The notes under the pieces are model-generated. The model worked only from the letters and a program-made list of their open reading frames with translations, ran no database searches and was not told the origin of the DNA. The translations under genes were made by a program, and so were the position numbers. A DNA stretch of 64,000 bases from Tundrisphaera sp051175315 (GTDB taxonomy: Bacteria; Planctomycetota; Planctomycetia; Isosphaerales; Isosphaeraceae): the NCBI RefSeq assembly GCF_051175315.1, contig NZ_CP195100.1, positions 2,356,001 through 2,420,000 on the forward strand, in the 5' to 3' direction. Shown here piece by piece: positions 25,506 to 33,572 of this stretch; the stretch's first letter is position 1; each line of letters opens with the position of its first letter.

Positions 25506-26150
25506 ATGTGGCGCACGACGACCCGACTCGCAACCTCGACCCTGATCGCCACCCTCGCCCTGCTCGCGACCTCCGAGGCCCGCGCCGCGGCGGTCAAGTC
25601 CTACTCCTACACGACCATCGGATCGGTGGGCGCCCCCGCCTCCACCTCCGACTACGCCGGCAGCGTCGGCCCCATCGGCTTCGACGGCGTCGTCAGCGGC
25701 ACGATGACCACCCCGGGCTACTTCAATCTCGGCGCGTTCACGGTCGCCGCCCTGCCCCCGTCGGCCACGCTGACCTACGAGAACACCGGCTTCACGATCT
25801 TCCTGACCGGCTTCGGCACCGGCTACACCTACCGCATCGACGGCGTGCTCAACGGCACCCTCGACGGCTCCGGCGCGTCGGACATGATCGCCAGCGTGAC
25901 CTCGGTCACCGGCTGGGGGGCCCAGGGCCCCGAGAGCGTCGCCCCGATCGCCCTGACCGACCTGCGGATCATCGCCCCCCAGGCCATCCTGGCCCCGGCC
26001 AACTACCAGGGCAGCCGCACCGGCTTCTATGGCCAGGTCGGCCCCGGCGCCGGGCTGCCCGTCCCCGCCCCCGAGCCGGCCTCGATCGCCATCGTGGCGG
26101 TGGGCCTGGCCGCCTGGGGCCTCAAGCGACGCCTTCGCCCGGCCGCCTGA
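25506..26150 (+). CDS. PEP-CTERM protein, tandem paralogue 2
   Basis: A 214-residue exported protein: signal peptide (to ARAAA), beta-rich middle with LGAFTVAALPPSATLTYENTG and YRIDGVLNGTLDGSGASDMI, then PEP-CTERM end VPAPEPASIAIVAVGLAAWG followed by LKRRLRPAA. The LNG-x-x-x-G/S repeat position matches that in paralogues 1 and 3. Start at 25506 is favoured because GGAG lies 11 nt before it; an in-frame ATG at 25482 lacks a ribosome site. Probably a surface or envelope protein retained by exosortase. Confidence 0.83.
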   Translation: MWRTTTRLATSTLIATLALLATSEARAAAVKSYSYTTIGSVGAPASTSDYAGSVGPIGFDGVVSGTMTTPGYFNLGAFTVAALPPSATLTYENTGFTIFLTGFGTGYTYRIDGVLNGTLDGSGASDMIASVTSVTGWGAQGPESVAPIALTDLRIIAPQAILAPANYQGSRTGFYGQVGPGAGLPVPAPEPASIAIVAVGLAAWGLKRRLRPAA

Positions 26151-26262
26151 CCCGAAGCGATCCCATCGGGCCGCGCACGACGCGCGGCCCGGGTCGCCCA
26201 GACTCTCGCCGGCCGCGCGCGGGGCGCACCACGCCCCGTCCCCCTGTCACAAGGAAGTGACC

Positions 26263-27006
26263 ATGCGCGGATTCGACATCTCGGCGGCCCGGGCCCTCGT
26301 CCTCGCCCTGGGGCTCGCGGCCCTCCCGACCGCCGCCCACGCCGCCAAGCTCAACGCCTCGGGCACCCGGTCGTTCCACTACAACACCTCGGGCAAGGTC
26401 TACGCCGCCTCGGCGCCGCGGACCGTGTCCGGCCCCGCCCAGCTCAAGTTCGACGGCGTCCAGGGGCAGAGCTTCTACCCCAACTCGGGCCAGTCGATCC
26501 AGCTCGGCCAGTTCTCCGTCGACTCGACGATCCCCGGACTGACCACCACCTTCGACGGCACCCCGTTCCGCGTCCAGATCCAGGTCCCCGAGCGGGACAA
26601 GACCTCGACGGTGCCGGTCCTCGGCTCGATCTTCTCCCGGTTCGGCCGCGACCTGAAGCTCAAGACCGTGACCGCCAACAGCGTGATCCTCCGCGGCCAC
26701 CTCAACGGCATCGTCAACGGCGACGGCTCGACCAACCTGAAGGCCACCGTCGACTCGGTCCGCCTGGGCAGCCTCGACCCGGGCACCGCCGACCACGTCA
26801 CCAAGTTCACCTTCCCGATCCGGTTCGGCGAGCTGAAGCTGCCGGCCGACTGGGCCACGGCCGCCACCGCCTACCCCAAGGGCGTGGTCGCCACCCAGGT
26901 CATGCCCACGCCCACCCCCGAGCCCGCCTCGGCCCTCGTCTTCGTCGCCGCCCTCGGCGGCCTGGTGGTCGCCCGCCGGCGGTCGAAGGGATCGGCCGCG
27001 GCCTGA
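26263..27006 (+). CDS. PEP-CTERM protein, tandem paralogue 3
   Basis: A 247-residue exported protein. AAGGA precedes the ATG. The signal peptide ends AAHAAK; the middle contains LGQFSVDSTIPGLTTTFDGT and LRGHLNGIVNGDGSTNLKATVD, aligned with paralogues 1 and 2; the end is PTPEPASALVFVAALGGLVV plus an Arg-rich tail (ARRRSKG). It carries an extra segment (VPERDKTSTVPVLGSIFSRFGRDLK) missing in the other two. The LolA-like gene follows after only 17 nt, so the two may be cotranscribed. Confidence 0.85.
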   Translation: MRGFDISAARALVLALGLAALPTAAHAAKLNASGTRSFHYNTSGKVYAASAPRTVSGPAQLKFDGVQGQSFYPNSGQSIQLGQFSVDSTIPGLTTTFDGTPFRVQIQVPERDKTSTVPVLGSIFSRFGRDLKLKTVTANSVILRGHLNGIVNGDGSTNLKATVDSVRLGSLDPGTADHVTKFTFPIRFGELKLPADWATAATAYPKGVVATQVMPTPTPEPASALVFVAALGGLVVARRRSKGSAAA

Positions 27007-27023
27007 GCGCAGGAGCCCCGCCG

Positions 27024-27821
27024 ATGATCGGATCGCGATTCGCCCGCCCGTGGATGATCGTCATCGGCCTGGCCTGCGGGGCGACCCTCGCCCCCGCCGA
27101 CGAGCCGGCCCGCCCCCGGATCGATCAGGCCCGGCTCGGCCCGATCCTCGACGAGTGGGCCCGGCGATCCGCCGCGTTGACCAGCGTGGATGTCCGCTAT
27201 ACCGGGGAAGAGCGCTCCGCAGCCTGGGGCTCCACCCCGATCTCGGGCCGGGCCGTCCTGCTCCGCGACGGCCGGGCACGGCTCGACGTGGCCGAGCACG
27301 ATGATCAGGGCCGGGAAGCCCAGAGGTCGCGCCTGGTGTGGACGGGCACCGACCTGCATCAATTCAGGTTCGACACCAAGCAACGCTTCGTCTATCCGAA
27401 GGCCGAGCGAGACAGGGGCCGGCTCCCGGACCTCCTCACCCTGCCGTTCGCCTGGGGATGGGATCGGGACGGCCTGACCTCCCGATACCGGGTCGAGTTG
27501 GTCAACGAGTTGGCCGAGGTGTGGTGCCTCAAGGTGACCCCGCCCGAGCCCGCGAAGGCCACGTTCTCCCGGGCCTTCATCCTGCTCGATCGGGCGACCT
27601 ATCTTCCCCGGCTCTATTATCTGTTCGATCGAGACGGCAAGTCGCAGACCCAGTACAAAGTCGCGGAGATCCACGCCGATCGGCCCATCCCCGACGATCT
27701 GCTGAGCGTTGCCGATGAGCCGGGCTGGGAGACGGTCCGCACCGAGCCGATCGACTACGCGAGGTGGCTCGCCGGGATGTCGCGGGCGTTCGTCCTCTAT
27801 CGGACGGTCTTCTTCCGCTAA
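27024..27821 (+). CDS. Exported LolA-like / TIGR03009-type planctomycete protein
   Basis: A 265-residue protein with a signal peptide (to ~residue 25, APADEP). The layout, a helix with a conserved Trp (LGPILDEWARRSAALTSVDVRYTGEE) followed by long antiparallel strands describing small polar loops, and the closing PLDDLLSV-like element, fits LolA/LolB-like beta-sheet proteins and the planctomycete family I recall as TIGR03009. Members are thought to bind lipid or lipoprotein in the periplasm, but none is characterised to my knowledge. It lies 17 nt behind a PEP-CTERM gene. Confidence 0.6.
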   Translation: MIGSRFARPWMIVIGLACGATLAPADEPARPRIDQARLGPILDEWARRSAALTSVDVRYTGEERSAAWGSTPISGRAVLLRDGRARLDVAEHDDQGREAQRSRLVWTGTDLHQFRFDTKQRFVYPKAERDRGRLPDLLTLPFAWGWDRDGLTSRYRVELVNELAEVWCLKVTPPEPAKATFSRAFILLDRATYLPRLYYLFDRDGKSQTQYKVAEIHADRPIPDDLLSVADEPGWETVRTEPIDYARWLAGMSRAFVLYRTVFFR

Positions 27822-27932
27822 CCGACCGCGATCGACCCCCGGTATCCCGGCCCGGGGGCGATCCGATACAATTCGAGGCCAAAACCACCCGCCAGGCCCC
27901 CGGACAGGGGGATCCGCGAAGGAGTTGGCCTC

Positions 27933-29402
27933 GTGACGCAGCAGCATGTGGAAGCCCCGGGCCAGGTCCGGACCAAGATCGTGGCGACCGTCGGCCCGGC
28001 GTCGCGCGACCCGGAGACGCTCCGCGCCCTGGTGATGGCGGGGGCCGACGTCTTCCGCCTGAACTTCTCGCACGGGACGCACGACGAGCATTCGGCCGTG
28101 CTCCGGTCGATCCGCGCGCTGGGCGAGGAGATCGGCCGGCCGCTGGCGGTGCTCCAGGACCTCGGCGGGCCCAAGATCCGGCTCGGCACGATCCCCGGCG
28201 ACGGGATCGACTGCGAGCTCGGCGACCGCTTCACCCTGGCCCCCGAGCGCACCGGCGACGACCCGCGCGAGCTGACCAGCACCCATCGCGAACTGCCCGG
28301 CGACCTCCGGGCCGGCGACCCCGTCCTGTTCGCCGACGGCGCCGTGGCGATGGAGGTGGTCGAGGGCGGGAGTGCGTCGAAGCCGGCCCGGATGGTGGTC
28401 ACGCTCGCCGGCCGGATCAAGACCCGCCAGGGGATCAACCTCCCGGGGGCCACGACCAGCGTCAAGGCGCTCACCGATAAGGACCTCGCGGACCTCGACT
28501 GGTCGGCCAAAAACGGGGTCGAATACATCGGCCTGTCGTTCGTGCGCCGGGCCGACGACGTGGCGATCCTCCGCCGGGAACTGGCGGCGCGGGGCATGAC
28601 CGCCCGGATCGTCTCCAAGATCGAGAAGCCCGAGGCGGTCGCCGACCTCGACGCGATCGTCGCGGCGTCGGACGCGGTGATGGTGGCCCGGGGCGATTTG
28701 GGCGTCGAGATGGACGTGGCCCGGGTGCCGGCCATCCAGAAACGGATCATCGCCGCGTGCCACCGCGCCCGGGTGCCGGTGATCACGGCCACCCAGATGC
28801 TCAACAGCATGGAGGCGTCCAACCGCCCGACCCGCGCCGAGGCCAGCGACGTATTCAACGCCGTGCTCGACGGCACCGACGCGGTGATGCTCTCCGGCGA
28901 GACCGCCGCCGGCCAGTACCCGGTGGAGGCCGTCTCGACCATGAGCCGGATCGTCGCCGAGGCCGAGGCGTTCCTGGCCGGACGCGTCGCCCCGTCGCCG
29001 CCCGACGCCGAGGCCGGCTGGAGCAACCGGGGCTGGATCACCCCGATCACCGAGGCGATCGTCGATGCGGCCTCGCTGGCCGCCCGGCGCCTGGATGCCC
29101 CCCTGATGATCGTGGCCACCCACTCCGGGCGGACGGCGTTGGCGGCGTCCAAGCACCGCCAGAGGACCCGGATCCTGGCCCTGGCCGACGACGCCGAATG
29201 CGCCCGGGCCATGGCCCTCTACTGGGGCGTGACCCCCCTGTTCGCCCCGGAGATCGCCGACGCCGCCCAGGCGCTGGAGACGGCAGTCGCCTGGGCCCGG
29301 GAGCACAAGATCGCCGCGTCCGGCGACCCGGTGGTGCTGGTGCAGGGGGCCTTCCCCGGCAACGACACCCACAACGCCCTGCTGGTCAGCGAGGTCGGCT
29401 GA
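27933..29402 (+). CDS. pyk: Pyruvate kinase
   Basis: A 489-residue pyruvate kinase, converting phosphoenolpyruvate and ADP to pyruvate and ATP at the end of glycolysis. Clear blocks: RTKIVATVGPASRD, DVFRLNFSHGTHDEH, ISLSF-like EYIGLSFVRRADD, the catalytic lysine in VSKIEKPEAV, MVARGDLGVEM, and VITATQMLNSM with the potassium/metal residues. The C-terminal allosteric domain is present. The start is a GTG with AAGGAG 8 nt upstream. Length is normal (470-590). Its 3' end overlaps the convergent sulfotransferase by 17 bp. Confidence 0.96.
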   Translation: MTQQHVEAPGQVRTKIVATVGPASRDPETLRALVMAGADVFRLNFSHGTHDEHSAVLRSIRALGEEIGRPLAVLQDLGGPKIRLGTIPGDGIDCELGDRFTLAPERTGDDPRELTSTHRELPGDLRAGDPVLFADGAVAMEVVEGGSASKPARMVVTLAGRIKTRQGINLPGATTSVKALTDKDLADLDWSAKNGVEYIGLSFVRRADDVAILRRELAARGMTARIVSKIEKPEAVADLDAIVAASDAVMVARGDLGVEMDVARVPAIQKRIIAACHRARVPVITATQMLNSMEASNRPTRAEASDVFNAVLDGTDAVMLSGETAAGQYPVEAVSTMSRIVAEAEAFLAGRVAPSPPDAEAGWSNRGWITPITEAIVDAASLAARRLDAPLMIVATHSGRTALAASKHRQRTRILALADDAECARAMALYWGVTPLFAPEIADAAQALETAVAWAREHKIAASGDPVVLVQGAFPGNDTHNALLVSEVG

Positions 29403-30357
29403 CCGCGCCGGCCCCGGCGTGGGGCGGGGGGACGGCCGGGCCCTCGGCGTCGTCGCGGCGGGCCCCGTCCGGGATCGGGGCCTTCGGCGCCAGGGGCGCG
29501 TCGGGGGCGATCCCCAGGATCCGCTTGGCCACCCGGGCCGTCCGGGGGTAGCGGAGCGACAGGGTCCGGAGCCGGCATGCGAGCGCCCCGCGGGCGATCG
29601 CCCCGGCCGGCCCGACGCCCGCCAGACCGGCCGTGTCGTCGGGCTCGTAGCCGTGGGCCATCAGCCATCGGCCGCAGATCCGGTCCAGGACGGCCCGCTC
29701 CCTCGGCGTGGCCCGGCCCCGCCAGTCGCCCACGCGGCCCTCGCGCAGGTGGTTCCAGTGCAGGAGGGTCCGGTGGTCGTGGGCCTGGGCGATCGCCGGG
29801 TCGGCGAGGTCGATGCCGCCATCCTGGAGCTTGCGGCCCAGGTCCTCGGCCCGCTTGCGGTTGGCCTGGAACGAGTACTCGGCCGCGACCCGATCCGCCT
29901 CCCCGGGCGCCAGGTCCAGGCCGAGGTGCGCGGCCAGCTCGGCCACGCCGGCGGCCGGCTCGGCGATCAGGCGGTCATAACGCTGGGTGATCGATCCCGG
30001 CCGTCCCGACCAGAAGCGGTCGTTGGCCAGGATCTGGTGGATCATCCCCGCGCGCAGGATGTCGTCGAAGCTCGCCTGACGCTTGTGCATCAGGGAATAG
30101 ACCACGTCGCGGATGTCGCGGTGGGCATACACGGCGACCGCCCGACCCTGGGCCAGGGCCCGGGCGAAGCTGCCGTGCTCCTCGTGCGACTTCAGGACCC
30201 GCCACGCCCCGGGCTCCGCCGGGCCGAGCGCCGCGTACTGGTCGCCGGTCAGGTAGCCGAGCCTCCGGCCGTCCCGGTGCCGCTCCAGGAGGTGGGCGAT
30301 GACCTCGTATTGCCAGGTCGAACAGGCCCGATACATCCCGACGCACAAGACGTCCAT
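29386..30357 (-). CDS. Sulfotransferase-like protein
   Basis: A 323-residue protein. The N-terminal CVGMYRACSTWQYEVIAHLL matches the 5'-phosphosulfate loop of PAPS-dependent sulfotransferases, and AVYAHRDIRDVVYSLMHKR matches the 3'-phosphate motif (R-D-x-x-D/Sxx). These enzymes move sulfate from PAPS to carbohydrate or protein hydroxyls. The acceptor is unknown. No signal peptide. The C-terminal ~40 residues are proline- and alanine-rich and may be disordered. It converges on pyk and its stop lies inside the pyk coding end, leaving no room for a terminator between them. Confidence 0.8.
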   Translation of the reverse strand: MDVLCVGMYRACSTWQYEVIAHLLERHRDGRRLGYLTGDQYAALGPAEPGAWRVLKSHEEHGSFARALAQGRAVAVYAHRDIRDVVYSLMHKRQASFDDILRAGMIHQILANDRFWSGRPGSITQRYDRLIAEPAAGVAELAAHLGLDLAPGEADRVAAEYSFQANRKRAEDLGRKLQDGGIDLADPAIAQAHDHRTLLHWNHLREGRVGDWRGRATPRERAVLDRICGRWLMAHGYEPDDTAGLAGVGPAGAIARGALACRLRTLSLRYPRTARVAKRILGIAPDAPLAPKAPIPDGARRDDAEGPAVPPPHAGAGAVSRPR

Positions 30358-30536
30358 CGCGCGAAACCCCCCGTCCCTGGACCGGCCCGCGCCCCGGATC
30401 GCGGGGCGGGGGCGATGGGCCGCCTGCCCATCCTTCCATCGGCCGGGATGGCCGCCGGTGGCGCACCGGACCCCGGCCGACGCGCGGCCCAGGCTAAGGG
30501 GAGCCCCGATTCCCGTCAAGCCGACCTGCCATCCCC

Positions 30537-31652
30537 TCAGAATGCGCCGGCCATCATCGGCGAGAGCGACACGATCCGGTCATGCCCCTGGGAGATGGCC
30601 CGGGTCAGGGCGGACGAGGCCGCGGCGCGGAGGGACGCCGCATCCTCGGCGTGGTCGGGATACCCGGCCACGCCGATCGTCGCGGTGAGCCGGGGCATCG
30701 TCTCGGTGGCCGCCCCCCGGCGGGAGATCGCCGACCGGACCGCCTCGGCCAGCCTCGCGGCGTCGTCGGCCGAGGCGGTCGGCAGGACGGCCATCAGCCG
30801 GCCGCCGTCGAGCACGGCGACCACGTCGCTGGACCGCAGCACCTCCAGGACCGCCCGCGCCACCCGGGAGACGGCCTCGGCGGCGTGGCCCTCCCCCAGC
30901 AGCGTGCGGATGGCCGCGTACCGATCCACGGAGATGGCCAGGAGCGAGACCGGCTCGTGCCGCCTCCGGGACTGCGCCAGGGTGAACCGCAGGAGCGCAT
31001 CCAGGGTCGGCTCGCCGCGGATCAGCCCCTCCTCGTCCTCGGCCGCGGCGGCCTGGCGGCACGCCCCCAGCCCCCTCTCGGCGCTGGCGGCCATCGAACA
31101 GAGGGTCTCCAGGGTCCGGACCACCCGGGGCGGCCAGGTGCGATCGCCGGGGGCGGTCAGGTGCAGGCGGGCCAGGACCTCGCCCGCCGATCGGAGGTCG
31201 ATCCGGAGGGGGGCGGGCCCGGCCGGCTCGCGCCGGGCCTTCGGGGCGGCCGGGCCCGGCTCGCCGGGGTGCTCGGCCCAGGAGGATGGCCCCGACCCCC
31301 CGGCGCCGTCGCGGCGGGGCCAGGAGGCGAGCGGGCTGGCAGACCGGCCGGCCTGCGGCCGGAACAACTCCGCCCGGGCGGCCCCGCTCACCCGGCCGGC
31401 CAGCCCGACCAGGGCCATGCGCACCTCGCCGAGGTCCCGGGCGCGGGCGAGCACGTCGGCCAGCTCGTCGATGGCCCGCTGCTCGGGCCGGGCGTCCGGG
31501 CCGAGGGCCCCGGCCGCGGATCGGAGCCATCGCGACAGGCGGCCCGCCCAGGGCCGCCGCGCCCCGACGGGCCGGGCCGATCCGCACGGGAGCGGGCTGG
31601 TCGTCCGGGTGGCCGGCGGTTCGGCCGCGATCGGGGCCATGAGTTCGGGCAT
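30537..31652 (-). CDS. Degenerate GGDEF-domain protein
   Basis: A 371-residue protein: a disordered N-terminus, a GAF-like helical/beta region (~50-190), then a GGDEF fold (~205-371) with LDALLRFTLAQSRRRHEPVSLLAISVDRYAAIRTLLGEG at the start. The active site reads DGGRLMAVLP, so GGDEF has become GGRLM: both catalytic acids are gone, and an intact I-site (RxxD) is not seen. It is therefore unlikely to make c-di-GMP; degenerate GGDEF proteins often bind nucleotide or partners instead. The start (31652) is weakly supported; an ATG at 31640 is possible. It sits alone, divergent from a lipoprotein gene. Confidence 0.75.
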   Translation of the reverse strand: MPELMAPIAAEPPATRTTSPLPCGSARPVGARRPWAGRLSRWLRSAAGALGPDARPEQRAIDELADVLARARDLGEVRMALVGLAGRVSGAARAELFRPQAGRSASPLASWPRRDGAGGSGPSSWAEHPGEPGPAAPKARREPAGPAPLRIDLRSAGEVLARLHLTAPGDRTWPPRVVRTLETLCSMAASAERGLGACRQAAAAEDEEGLIRGEPTLDALLRFTLAQSRRRHEPVSLLAISVDRYAAIRTLLGEGHAAEAVSRVARAVLEVLRSSDVVAVLDGGRLMAVLPTASADDAARLAEAVRSAISRRGAATETMPRLTATIGVAGYPDHAEDAASLRAAASSALTRAISQGHDRIVSLSPMMAGAF

Positions 31653-31920
31653 GGTTCGGGTCCGGTGTCTCGGCGATGGGCGGGCGCGGCCCCCGGCGCC
31701 GCGCCGGGGGGCCTCCCCAGAACCACCGTAGGTCATGCCCGCAAAATCGGCGCGGCCGGCCTTGCCGATTTTGAGGGGAGCGGGCATGATGCCCCCGCGC
31801 CGATGGCCCGCGCCCGAACCCTCCCACCCCCGAACTTGCCCCTCGCGACCCGGCCCGAACCCGATCGACCGCGATGCCGCCCGGCCCCGGGCGGTCGCGC
31901 CCGGAGGCGAGGCAAGTTCC

Positions 31921-32487
31921 ATGCGTGTCAGGCTAATCTTGGCCGGAATCGCGGCCCTGGTCGCGTGCGAAATGTCGGGCTGCGCCTCCGCGCCCGGCCT
32001 GCATGCGGTCGCCGAAAACCCGATGGTGATCCCGTCGGCCGACTTCGAGACCGTCTGGAAGGCCGCGATCACGTCGGTCGACGAGTACTTCGACATCGCC
32101 AGCGAGAACCGGCTCCAGGGCAAGATCATCACCCAGCCCAAGTCGGGATCGACCCTGCTGGAGCCCTGGGAAGGGGATTCGGTCGGGTTCAACGAGCGGC
32201 TGGAGAGCAGCCTCCAGACCATCCGCCGGATCGCCTTCATCACCGTCCAGGAGGTGCCCACCGGCGGATACGCCGTGCGGGTCGAGGTCCGCAAGGAGCT
32301 GGAAGACCTGGCCCAGCCCGACCGCCAGTCGGCCGGCCGCGCCGTCTTCAACAACCAGTTCCCCCTGAATCGGACCCGCGAGGTGGTCGGGCCGATCCAG
32401 GCGCCGCTGGCGTGGATCCCCCGGGGACGCGACCCCAAGCTGGAACAGGCCATCCTGGCCAAGATCAAGACCGCATTATTCCTCTGA
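31921..32487 (+). CDS. Planctomycete lipoprotein
   Basis: A 188-residue protein with a lipoprotein signal (MRVRLILAGIAALVACEMSGCASAP; lipid attachment at C21 in the MSGC lipobox). The mature part is a compact alpha/beta domain with FETVWKAAITSVDEYFDIASENRLQGKIITQPKSGSTLLEPW, reminiscent of small outer-membrane-associated planctomycete lipoproteins. I do not recognise a function. GAGG lies upstream of the ATG. It is followed by a convergent CAP-domain gene. Confidence 0.75.
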   Translation: MRVRLILAGIAALVACEMSGCASAPGLHAVAENPMVIPSADFETVWKAAITSVDEYFDIASENRLQGKIITQPKSGSTLLEPWEGDSVGFNERLESSLQTIRRIAFITVQEVPTGGYAVRVEVRKELEDLAQPDRQSAGRAVFNNQFPLNRTREVVGPIQAPLAWIPRGRDPKLEQAILAKIKTALFL

Positions 32488-32659
32488 TCCCCGACCGCCC
32501 GGCCCCTCTATAGAGGATGGGGCCAACGCCGAACGCCCGGGCGGGCCCGACCGTGGGTCGGGCCAATCCGGGCGCGCACCGGGGACGCCTTCCCTGGCAC
32601 CAGGGCGAGTGTCGTTGTTCGGGGGCGCGACGAATGCGTCGCGACTTGGGGCCTTCCGC

Positions 32660-33154
32660 TCAGTAGGCGTTGAAGGTCCAGTAGGCGCCGAGGCCGGCGA
32701 TCCCGATCCAGCGGATCGAGGGATCGAGCAGGGCCGAGCGGTGCGCCGGCGAGGCCATCCACATCAGGCTCACCGCCGACATGTCGCCCATGCCGGAGTT
32801 CTGCCTGCGGGCGGGGCCCATGACGTGATGGCCCATGCCCCGGGCCTGCTGCTGGCCGTTGTTGACGTTCGCCCAGCTGGACAGGTTGGGGTCGAAGCCC
32901 ACGGGAGGCAGGCCGTACTGGGCCCGGGTGTTGTTCAGCCAGTTGGTGAAGCCGTAAGGGTCGACCGCGGCGACGGCGACCGGGGCGGCCTGGACGACCT
33001 GGGCGGGGGCGGCCGCGGGCTGGGCGGCGGTCGCGGTCGGCTGGGCCGCCGCGGTGGTGGGAGGAAGGTCGGCCGATCGGGCGGGCGTGGCCGTCAGGGC
33101 GACGAGGAGGAGGATCGAGGAGGCAAGCGCAAGGGTGAAGGGTCGGGAGGACAA
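32660..33154 (-). CDS. Secreted CAP-domain (SCP/PR1-like) protein
   Basis: A 164-residue protein with a signal peptide (to ARSAD, ~28) and an Ala/Pro/Gln-rich linker (~30-65). The rest is a short CAP domain: FTNWLNNTRAQYGLPPVGFDPNLSSWANVNNGQQQ, GMGHHVM and a closing WMASPAHRSALLDPSIRWIGIAGLG. These match the CAP helix, the cavity histidine and the SP.H strand, but with few of the usual acidic cavity residues. CAP proteins are secreted and bind sterols or act as proteases in some lineages; the role here is unknown. It lies apart from other genes. Confidence 0.78.
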   Translation of the reverse strand: MSSRPFTLALASSILLLVALTATPARSADLPPTTAAAQPTATAAQPAAAPAQVVQAAPVAVAAVDPYGFTNWLNNTRAQYGLPPVGFDPNLSSWANVNNGQQQARGMGHHVMGPARRQNSGMGDMSAVSLMWMASPAHRSALLDPSIRWIGIAGLGAYWTFNAY

Positions 33155-33572
33155 AGGTCACGCTCCGGAAGAGTCACGCGGGTGCGAGCCGCTCCATGCG
33201 GCCGCGTCCAGGGACGCCGGGCCAAACTCGGATGATCGACGAGGATCGGGCGGAAGGAAGAGCTTGGCGCCGGGCGTTGCCCCGCGTCGTGTTGCCAGGA
33301 TGGGAAGTTCGTTCCGAGATTGCAACCCATTTTTGCGGATTGCCGGATTTCGGTTCCGAAAAGCCTCGGGTTATCCCGTCATCTTAGACGCGAATTCCGC
33401 AAGCGAAGCGGGCCCGACGCATCGAGGAAATTCATCCATGAATCGACGCAACTAACGTCTGGTACGCATGCGTGGATTTCTCATTTCGACGCAGGACGCG
33501 TGGGCGCGGGACGCCGCCGGACGCACGTCGCGGTGGCGTCGGACGCGTCCCGGGCGTAGCGGCCGGCGTCGT
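33155..33572. other. Intergenic region between the CAP gene and the kinase gene
   Basis: Holds the promoter side of the CAP gene and the 3' side of the kinase gene (both minus strand). It contains a relatively AT-rich patch (33330-33480), a short palindrome TTTCGG-TT-CCGAAA (33347-33360) and a 10-bp perfect palindrome at 33464-33473. No supported coding sequence. Confidence 0.4.
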
